Of a stretch of DNA of 5,280 nucleotides, positions 1 through 5,280 are shown piece after piece; within the stretch, counting starts at the first letter, position 1; the number at the start of each line of letters is the position of its first letter. This DNA is from Verrucomicrobiales bacterium (lineage in GTDB: Bacteria; Verrucomicrobiota; Verrucomicrobiia; Limisphaerales; JAFMIX01): assembly GCA_017853785.1 (NCBI GenBank), contig JAFMIX010000163.1:1-5280 (forward strand). The letters run 5' to 3'. Made by a program: the position numbers and the translations under genes. The notes beneath the pieces are model-generated. The model had not been told where the DNA came from. It did no database searches and worked only from the letters and a program-made list of their open reading frames with translations.

Positions 1-161
1 TTGCCGACCTTCTTCTGCCGCGCGAGATCAGCGATGGCGCCGAGGGCGTTGAGGTCCTTGGATTCAAACAACCGCAGCGCGTCGGCTTCGGAAATGCGTT
101 CGCCGGCGGCGACCTTGTCGTAGAGGTCGCGCAGTTCGCTGCGTTGGACGAAAAAATTCAT
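1..161 (-). CDS. mqnE: Aminofutalosine synthase-like radical SAM enzyme (MqnE/MqnC family), N-terminal fragment
   Basis: Read on the minus strand from an ATG at 161, this gives 53 complete codons (MNFFVQRSELRDLY...) and then leaves the window, so the 3' part is missing. What is seen is the short helical leader typical of the menaquinone radical SAM enzymes: an 'AGERIS..DALRLFES' segment followed by 'DLNALGAIADLARQKK'. In this family the leader comes just before the 'NRHIN/CxxxCxxC' cluster-binding region, which would lie to the left of the window. MqnE joins an S-adenosylmethionine-derived adenosyl radical to 3-[(1-carboxyvinyl)oxy]benzoate to give aminofutalosine, an early step of the futalosine menaquinone route in the cytoplasm. 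The sister enzyme MqnC has a similar leader, so MqnE over MqnC is a preference only. A mqnP-like gene on the same strand at the other end of the window supports the pathway. No strong Shine-Dalgarno precedes the ATG. It is the only start near the conserved block that I can see. Confidence 0.6.
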   Translation of the reverse strand, partial: MNFFVQRSELRDLYDKVAAGERISEADALRLFESKDLNALGAIADLARQKKVG

Positions 162-178
162 CGGGCGAGAGTAAAGCA

Positions 179-215
179 GGTTTTACCCGGGAAGGCCAAA
201 CTGATTCTACCCGGG
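179..215. repeat. Imperfect 13-bp direct repeat in the divergent promoter region
   Basis: Two copies, GGTTTTACCCGGG (179-191) and GATTCTACCCGGG (203-215), share an exact 8-bp core TACCCGGG with starts 24 bp apart. Each contains the palindrome CCCGGG. A spacing of 24 bp is a little over two helical turns. On the minus strand the copies read CCCGGGTAAAACC and CCCGGGTAGAATC, so each couples the palindrome to a -10-like hexamer. They could be a paired operator for a regulator of the mqnE-like gene, the large gene or both, but chance similarity in a GC-rich genome is possible. Confidence 0.4.
204..209 (-). promoter_or_regulatory. Candidate -10 hexamer for the mqnE-like gene
   Basis: The minus-strand sequence TAGAAT matches the TATAAT consensus at five of six positions and would start transcription about 35 bases before the ATG at 161. 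No recognisable TTGACA-like box lies 16-18 bp upstream of it, so support is weak. It lies inside the right-hand copy of the CCCGGG repeat, which would place a bound regulator directly on the promoter if both are real. Confidence 0.2.
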
Positions 216-254
216 GGCTTGAACCTTGCGTTTGCGGCAAAAACCGTCATCTTA

Positions 255-260
255 AGCAGG
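255..260 (+). promoter_or_regulatory. Weak Shine-Dalgarno for the large exported-protein gene
   Basis: AGCAGG lies five bases before the ATG at 266 and is a partial match to AGGAGG at a workable distance. Reading upstream in the same frame gives no other ATG, GTG or TTG near the start. Together with the complete signal peptide that begins at this Met, this fixes 266 as the start. Confidence 0.4.
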
Positions 261-265
261 TCCAT

Positions 266-3200
266 ATGACTCTTTTATTGCGCCGGTCCTCAGGAATATT
301 TCTGCTGCTGGTGACCTTGGGGGGAGGTCTGCTGGTCGCCTCCCAGGCCCGCGCCGCCGCCGTGATCATCAATGAATTCATGGCGGCCAACCATAGCACG
401 CTCGCCGATGAGGACGGCGATTTCTCCGACTGGATCGAGCTGAAAAACATATCGGCCACCAACGTGGCCCTCACCGGCTGGTTTCTCACGGACAGCAGCG
501 CGGCGCTCGGCAAATGGCAGTTCCCCGCCACCAACCTCGCCGCCGGCCAATACCTCGTCATCTTCGCCTCCGAGAAAAACCGCCGCGTGTCCGGCCAGCG
601 GTTGCACACAAACTTCCGCCTCGGCTCCGATGGCGGCTACCTCGCGCTCGTGCGCCCGGACGGGCTGACGATTGAGTCTGCGTTCGCGCCCGGATATCCG
701 AAGCAACGCCAGGACGTGAGCTACGGCCTCGCGACCGTCGCCGGCACGAACGGCTTCCTCTCCCCCGCCACGCCCGGCAGCGCGAATCCCGAGGCCAGCG
801 CCGCGTTCGTCGCCAACCTCCAGTTCAGCCACAGCCGCGGCTTCTACAACTCCAATTTCCCCCTTGCCATCACCAGCGCCACGCCCGATGTGACCATCCG
901 CTATACCACCAACGGCTCCGCGCCCAGCCCCTCCAACGGCTACACCTACACCGCACCCATTCCCATCACCGGCACCACGGTCATCCGCGCCTACGGGCAG
1001 AAAACCGGCCACCTCCCGACCGTGACCGAAACCCGCACCTACCTCTTCATCGGAGACGTGCTGCACCAATCCGCCGATGACGTCCCGCCACCCGGCTGGC
1101 CTACCAACTGGCTCCCGAAGTACGTTTACGACTACGGCATGGACTCCAGGATCGTGGACGTGCTGCCTTGGAGCACCACCATCTCGAACGACATGCGCGC
1201 CATCCCCAGCGTCTCCGTCGTCATGGCGCTCCCCGACCTCTTTGACGCCACCAATGGCATCTACGCCAACGCCGAAATGAGCGGCACGAATTGGGAACGC
1301 GCCGCCTCGGTCGAATTGCTCTATCCCTCCGGCCAATCCGGCTTCCAAGTCAACGCCGGCGCACGCATCCGCGGCGGCGACAGCCGCGACCCGTATAATC
1401 GCAAACACGGCTTCCATTTCATCTGCCGCGATGACTACGGCGCTTCCAAGCTCAAGTTCCCTTTCTTCGGCCCCACCGGCCCGGACACCTCCGACCGCTT
1501 CGACCTCCGCACCGTGCAACACGGCTCCTGGACTTGGGGCGAGGACTGGGCCGATGCCATCTTTGTGAACGACTCCTTCATCCGCGACACCGCGCTCGCC
1601 ATGGGCCAGCCCGGCGAGCGTGGCGACTGGTATCACTTCTACATCAACGGCCAATACTGGGGCCTCTACGAAAGCTGCGAACGGGTCGAGGCCAACTACG
1701 GCGCGGCCTACTTCGGCGGCACGCCGTCCGACTACGATGTGCTGAAGCCCGAATCCACCCAGTTCTTCAATGTCGTTCCCGCCGACGGCAACGATGCCGC
1801 ATGGCAGCAACTCTGGCTCGCCGCCAGCAGCCCGGCCATCAGCACCGCCGCCTATTTCCAGATGCAGGGCCGCAATCCCGACGGCACCGTGAACCCCGCC
1901 TACACCAACCTCCTCGATGTCGTCAATCTCGTGGACTACATGCTCCTCACCTTCTGGGGCGGCAACGACGACGGCCCGCTCGCTCCTTGGCCCAACCCGA
2001 CCACCCCGAAAAATTTCGTCACCCTCCGTAACCGTGCCAGCAACACCCACGGGTTTCGCTTCATCTCGCACGATGCGGAGGGTACTCTCCTAAACCTCGC
2101 CGCCAACCGCGTGCAGACCACCGACGTCGGCGATGCCGGTTTCGATCGCTGCAACCCCCAATACCTCTGGTCGCAACTCCTGTCCAATGCCGAGTTCCGC
2201 CAACTCTTCGCCGACCGCATCCAGAAACATTTCTTCGGCAACGGCGCCCTCACCCGCACCCATACCACCGCCCGGTTTCTAGCCTGTGTCGCGGAACTCG
2301 ACCGCGCCATCGTCGGCGAGTCCGCCCGCTGGGGCGACGCCCGACGCTACTCGCCCTTCACCCGCGACGACTGGGTCGCCGCCGTCAACACGAAGCTCAC
2401 CAACTATTTTCCTTTTCGCACCGACGTCGTCCTCGACCAGCTTCGCACTGCCGGCTATTTTCCGGCTTTGGCCGCGCCCGCGCTCGCGCAGGATGGCGGC
2501 CAGGTGCCCGTGGGTTACACGCTCACCCTGACCCACACCAATGCCGCCGGCGCGATCTTCTACACGCTCGACGGTTCCGACCCCCGTCAGGTCGGCGGCG
2601 CGCTCAATCCCGCCGCGTTGAACTACGGCCTGCCCATCCCCATCAACACCAGCATGCTCGTCCGCGCCCGCGTGAAGAACGGCACGAACTGGAGTCCGCT
2701 CGCCGAAGCCACGTTTTATCCCGCCCAGGATTTCAGCGGCCTGCGCTTCACCGAGCTCATGTACAACCCGCTGCCTTCCGGCGCGACCAGCGGCGACGAA
2801 TTTGAATTCCTCGAACTCAAGAACACCGGCACCAACAACATTGACCTCGGCGGCTGCACCTTCAGCGCCGGCATCACCTTCACCTTCACAAACGGAACGC
2901 AGGTCGCGCCCGGCGCGTTCATCGTGCTCGGCCGCAACACCAACAACTTCGCCGCCCGCTACCCCGGCGTGGGCCTGGATGGCCTCTACTCCGGCAAGCT
3001 CGACAACGCCGGGGAGAAAATCGCCCTCAGCACCGCGCTCGGCGTGGAAATCCTCGCGCTCACCTACGACGACAATTCCCCGTGGACTGCCGCGCCGGAC
3101 GGTTATGGTTTCTCGCTCGTGCCGATCAATCCCGGCGGCGGCGCCGCCCCGAGCGACAGCCGCCTCTGGCGGGCCAGCGCCAATCCTGGCGGTTCCCCGC

Positions 3201-4399
3201 GCGCCGACGACCCGACGGCTCCCATCGCCCCCATCGTCATCAACGAACTCCTCACGCACACCGACCTGCCGCAGCTCGACTCCATCGAACTCTACAATCC
3301 CACCGCCACCAGCGTGGACCTCGGCGGCTGGTTCCTCACCGACGACTCGAATCTGCCCTTCAAATTCCGCATCCCAAACGGCACCACCATCGGCCCGGGA
3401 GCGTTCCGCTGCTTCACCGAAAATGATTTTAATCCCGGCGGCCTCGGCTTCAACTTCAGTTCCACCGGCGAGACCGCGTGCGTCTTCAGCGGCAACCCCG
3501 CCGGCACGAACCTCACCGGCTACGCGCACAGCGTGAATTACGGCGCGGCTGCCAACGGCGTCTCCTTCGGTCGCTACGTGAACAGCGTGGGCGAAGAACA
3601 TTTTCCCCCGCAACTCACCCTCACGTTTTGGACGAACAACTCCGGCCCGCGCATCGGCCCCGTGGTCTTCACGGAAATCCATTACCACCCGCTCACGAAC
3701 GACGATGAGTTCATCGAAATCCAGAGTGTGACCAACGCCACCGTGGCCTTGTACGACCCCGCGCACGCCACGAATCTCTGGCGCATCAACGGCCTCGGCT
3801 TCACCTTCCCGCCCGGCCAGACGCTGGCAGCCGGCGCTCGCGCCCTGATCGTGGCGACCGACCCCGCCGCGTTCCGCGCCAAATATAACATCTCCAACAG
3901 CGTGCCGATTTGGGGGCCGTTCACCGGCATCCTGCAGAACGATGGCGAGCGGTTGGAATTACAGCGGCCCGACAACCCGAACCTCGATGGTTCGGTGCCG
4001 TATCTCACCGTGGATGAAGTCCGCTACGGCGACCGCCTGCCGTGGCCCGTCGCGGCGGATGGTGCGGGGTCGTCGCTGCAACGCCGCGGCGCCGCCGCCT
4101 ACGGCAACGACCCGACCAACTGGTTTGCCGCCCCCTTCACGCCCGGCACCGCAAACAACTACACGCCACCGATCGCGCCCGTGCTGCAACTCACCTTGGC
4201 CACGCCGAACGCCATCTTTGGATTCACCGCCGAGGCCGGCGTGAGCTACGCCGTCGAATCGCGCACCAATCTCACCCTCGGCGCGTGGCTGCCCTACCAG
4301 AACCTCCCGGCGGCGGCCACCCCGACCAACCGCGTCATCACGCTTCCCCCGACGAACGGCCCGGCGTGCTTCTTCCGCGTGGTGGTCACCGCGCCTTGA
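266..4399 (+). CDS. Exported lamin-tail domain / CotH kinase-like multidomain protein, 1377 aa
   Basis: Exported protein, function unknown. Residues 1-30 form a signal peptide: R6-R7, a hydrophobic core at about 11-25, and an A-R-A cleavage site near residue 30. Then, approximately: lamin-tail domain (LTD) 33-150, opening 'VIINEFMA'; chitobiase/hexosaminidase C-terminal-like beta domain 188-261 ('IRYTTNGSAPS...VIRAYG'); linker plus CotH kinase-like domain 311-700; second chitobiase-C-like domain 738-818 ('IFYTLDGSDPR...VRARV'); LTDs at 825-955, 988-1100 and 1131-1255; C-terminal module 1303-1377 ('VESRTNL' to 'FFRVVV'). CotH signs are 'GARIRGG' 365-371, 'FIRDTALAMGQ' 438-448, 'NGQYWGLYE' 461-469, 'DYDVLK' 489-494, and 'FRFISHDAEGTL' 597-608, where H602-D603-A604-E605 sits at the likely metal-binding site. 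B. subtilis CotH phosphorylates spore-coat proteins; kinase activity here is unproven. LTDs and chitobiase-C-like domains usually mediate binding in secreted proteins, so a surface, adhesion or polymer-associated role is inferred. No transmembrane helix after the signal peptide and no PEP-CTERM, LPXTG or lipobox is seen. Reading frame is intact; no plus-strand partner gene is visible. Confidence 0.9.
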   Translation: MTLLLRRSSGIFLLLVTLGGGLLVASQARAAAVIINEFMAANHSTLADEDGDFSDWIELKNISATNVALTGWFLTDSSAALGKWQFPATNLAAGQYLVIFASEKNRRVSGQRLHTNFRLGSDGGYLALVRPDGLTIESAFAPGYPKQRQDVSYGLATVAGTNGFLSPATPGSANPEASAAFVANLQFSHSRGFYNSNFPLAITSATPDVTIRYTTNGSAPSPSNGYTYTAPIPITGTTVIRAYGQKTGHLPTVTETRTYLFIGDVLHQSADDVPPPGWPTNWLPKYVYDYGMDSRIVDVLPWSTTISNDMRAIPSVSVVMALPDLFDATNGIYANAEMSGTNWERAASVELLYPSGQSGFQVNAGARIRGGDSRDPYNRKHGFHFICRDDYGASKLKFPFFGPTGPDTSDRFDLRTVQHGSWTWGEDWADAIFVNDSFIRDTALAMGQPGERGDWYHFYINGQYWGLYESCERVEANYGAAYFGGTPSDYDVLKPESTQFFNVVPADGNDAAWQQLWLAASSPAISTAAYFQMQGRNPDGTVNPAYTNLLDVVNLVDYMLLTFWGGNDDGPLAPWPNPTTPKNFVTLRNRASNTHGFRFISHDAEGTLLNLAANRVQTTDVGDAGFDRCNPQYLWSQLLSNAEFRQLFADRIQKHFFGNGALTRTHTTARFLACVAELDRAIVGESARWGDARRYSPFTRDDWVAAVNTKLTNYFPFRTDVVLDQLRTAGYFPALAAPALAQDGGQVPVGYTLTLTHTNAAGAIFYTLDGSDPRQVGGALNPAALNYGLPIPINTSMLVRARVKNGTNWSPLAEATFYPAQDFSGLRFTELMYNPLPSGATSGDEFEFLELKNTGTNNIDLGGCTFSAGITFTFTNGTQVAPGAFIVLGRNTNNFAARYPGVGLDGLYSGKLDNAGEKIALSTALGVEILALTYDDNSPWTAAPDGYGFSLVPINPGGGAAPSDSRLWRASANPGGSPRADDPTAPIAPIVINELLTHTDLPQLDSIELYNPTATSVDLGGWFLTDDSNLPFKFRIPNGTTIGPGAFRCFTENDFNPGGLGFNFSSTGETACVFSGNPAGTNLTGYAHSVNYGAAANGVSFGRYVNSVGEEHFPPQLTLTFWTNNSGPRIGPVVFTEIHYHPLTNDDEFIEIQSVTNATVALYDPAHATNLWRINGLGFTFPPGQTLAAGARALIVATDPAAFRAKYNISNSVPIWGPFTGILQNDGERLELQRPDNPNLDGSVPYLTVDEVRYGDRLPWPVAADGAGSSLQRRGAAAYGNDPTNWFAAPFTPGTANNYTPPIAPVLQLTLATPNAIFGFTAEAGVSYAVESRTNLTLGAWLPYQNLPAAATPTNRVITLPPTNGPACFFRVVVTAP

Positions 4400-4411
4400 A
4401 ATCGGCGTGGA
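4400..4411. other. 12-bp convergent gene junction without visible terminator
   Basis: The plus-strand gene stops with TGA at 4397-4399 and the minus-strand prenyltransferase stops with TGA read at 4414-4412. The space between is too short for an intrinsic terminator. I saw no strong GC hairpin followed by a T run in either 3' end nearby, so the two transcripts probably overlap tail to tail or end by a factor-dependent mechanism. Confidence 0.6.
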
Positions 4412-5280
4412 TCAGCGCAGTCTGAACCCGCCCTTGAAGATCACCTCCGCCGCCACCACCACGAGAAAAATCACGCTTACCACCGCGTTGAGCCGGAAGA
4501 ACGCCACGTTGATCCAGTTCAAGCTGCGCCGCCGCGCGATCCAGTGTTCCAGCACCAGACACCCCGCGATGAGCATCCAGCCAATCAGATAGGCCAGGCG
4601 GAAACCGCACAGCACCCCGAAGCCGAACAGCAGTCCGCACATGACCAGATGCGCGAGAAACGCCGCGCCCAAGGCATTCTTCGGCCCCCACGCCACGACG
4701 AGCGAATGCAGCCCGTGCGACTTGTCGAACTCGTAATCCTGCAGCGCGTAGATGATGTCAAAGCCCACCAGCCACAGCACCACGGCGAACGCGAGCACGG
4801 CCATCTGCGCAATCTCCAAACCCGAAACTTCCGCGCCCTTCACCGCCAGCCACGCCCCGACCGGCGCGAGCGCGAGGGCGAGGCCGAGGAAAACGTGCGT
4901 GTAATCCGTGAACCGCTTCGTCAGCGAATAAAAACAGATGACCACGAGTGCGACGGGCGAGAGCCAGAAGCACAGCGGGTTCAAAAACCAACTGGCCGCC
5001 AGCAGCCCCGCGCCAGACAACACGCACAACAACACCGCGCTCGCCAGCGCGATCGTCCCGGCGGGCAGATGGCGGTTCGCTGTGCGCGGGTTGAGCGCGT
5101 CGAACTTGCGGTCCACGATGCGGTTGAACGCCATCGCGCAAGTCCGGGCACAGACCATCGCGGCAAGAATCAGCCCGAACGCGCGCCACCCCGGCCAGCC
5201 GCGATTGTCCCGCGCCGCGACCAGCATCGCCGCCAGCGCGAACGGCAGCGCGAAGACCGTGTGCGAGAAACGCACGAACG
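4412..5280 (-). CDS. mqnP: UbiA-family prenyltransferase, probably MqnP of the futalosine menaquinone route (5' partial)
   Basis: An integral membrane aromatic prenyltransferase. Counting from the GTG at 5275 as residue 1, the first Asp-rich site is N51-R-I-V-D55-R-K-F-D59 (NxxxDxxxD), the second is D173...D180-Y-E-F-D184 in 'GFDIIYALQD', and 'YSLTKRFT' lies at 116-123. These hold the Mg-diphosphate of the polyprenyl donor. About eight or nine hydrophobic spans fit the UbiA fold. The 'NPRTANRHLPAG' and 'FDKSHGLHSL' stretches resemble the UbiA-like proteins of futalosine-pathway genomes more than E. coli UbiA, so the acceptor is probably 1,4-dihydroxy-6-naphthoate; the mqnE-like gene on the same strand agrees. 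A ubiquinone-type or other acceptor cannot be excluded. The first visible residues 'VRFSHTVFALPFAL' belong inside the first membrane helix region of the family. The frame stays open through TTC to the window edge, so GTG 5275 is unlikely to be the start and roughly 5-20 N-terminal residues are missing. The C-terminus is complete. Confidence 0.85.
   Translation of the reverse strand, partial: FVRFSHTVFALPFALAAMLVAARDNRGWPGWRAFGLILAAMVCARTCAMAFNRIVDRKFDALNPRTANRHLPAGTIALASAVLLCVLSGAGLLAASWFLNPLCFWLSPVALVVICFYSLTKRFTDYTHVFLGLALALAPVGAWLAVKGAEVSGLEIAQMAVLAFAVVLWLVGFDIIYALQDYEFDKSHGLHSLVVAWGPKNALGAAFLAHLVMCGLLFGFGVLCGFRLAYLIGWMLIAGCLVLEHWIARRRSLNWINVAFFRLNAVVSVIFLVVVAAEVIFKGGFRLR

Larger units (their letters stand above)
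162..265. promoter_or_regulatory. Divergent intergenic region between mqnE-like gene and the large exported-protein gene
   Basis: The two flanking genes start back to back (ATG at 161 on minus, ATG at 266 on plus), so these 104 bp should hold the promoters and leaders for both. The stretch is visibly richer in A/T runs than the coding DNA around it. No good sigma-70 pair with consensus -35 and -10 boxes at normal spacing could be found on either strand. The clearest internal structure is the repeated CCCGGG-containing element described separately. Placement is certain from the gene starts; regulatory content is inferred. Confidence 0.6.

Noticed and set aside
172..261. A near-identical 10-mer (TAAAGCAGGT at 172-181, TTAAGCAGGT at 252-261)
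   Set aside because: The second copy overlaps the likely ribosome binding site of the plus gene and the first does not sit correctly for the minus gene. A nine-of-ten match in 90 bp is weak on its own.
290..2071. A 593-codon open frame on the minus strand opposite the large gene
   Set aside because: It lies wholly antisense to a well-supported exported protein, gives a low-complexity Gly/Ala/Val/Glu/Arg-rich translation with no recognisable domain, and is explained by strong C preference at third codon positions of the plus strand.
2802..3536. A 244-codon plus-strand frame inside the large gene
   Set aside because: The translation is dominated by Ser, Pro, Ala, Thr and Arg, typical of a frame-shifted reading of GC-rich DNA. 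The host frame has clear LTD motifs across the same span.
2279..3766. A 495-codon open frame on the minus strand opposite the large gene
   Set aside because: Same reason: antisense shadow of the GC-biased LTD-coding region, compositionally odd, no domain and no credible start site.
4385..4440. Possible terminator at the convergent gene ends
   Set aside because: Short GCGC-type self-complementary bits are present but no stem of useful length with a following T run on either strand.
1..5280. CRISPR array, tRNA, transposase or inverted-repeat-bounded mobile element
   Set aside because: No regularly spaced repeats, no cloverleaf-like sequence and no transposase or integrase motifs were seen; coding DNA fills nearly all of the window.

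Overview
The window looks like chromosomal DNA from a member of the Verrucomicrobiota, probably the Pedosphaera/Limisphaerales side, though it could be a close relative in the PVC group. The clues are the GC-rich, C-ending codon use, a very large exported protein combining lamin-tail, chitobiase-C-terminal-like and CotH domains, a C-terminal module of the 'ESRTNL...W...FFRV' type common at the ends of verrucomicrobial secreted proteins, and two genes that fit the futalosine (Mqn) route to menaquinone. The taxonomic call rests on family knowledge. There is no rRNA or marker gene in the window.

Layout: (1) 1-161, minus strand: the first 53 codons of a radical SAM menaquinone gene, best matched to aminofutalosine synthase (mqnE), running off the left edge. 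(2) 162-265: a 104-bp divergent intergenic region that must carry the start signals for both flanking genes. It holds an imperfect direct repeat built on CCCGGG. (3) 266-4399, plus strand: one 1377-residue gene filling almost 80 percent of the window. It encodes an exported protein with the order signal peptide, LTD, chitobiase-C-like, CotH kinase-like, chitobiase-C-like, three more LTDs and a C-terminal module. (4) 4400-4411: only 12 bp separate two convergent stop codons. (5) 4412-5280, minus strand: a UbiA-family prenyltransferase, most likely MqnP, whose 5' end lies beyond the right edge.

The two minus-strand genes plausibly act in one pathway. MqnE makes aminofutalosine early in the route, and MqnP prenylates the naphthoate ring late in it. 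The large plus-strand gene sits between them in the opposite orientation and has no evident link to quinone synthesis. It looks like an envelope or extracellular protein gene placed between two housekeeping genes.

No tRNA, rRNA, CRISPR array, insertion sequence or clear terminator was seen. I did not find a convincing new multi-gene system. The most interesting items are the architecture and motif variant of the CotH protein and the small repeat in the divergent promoter region.
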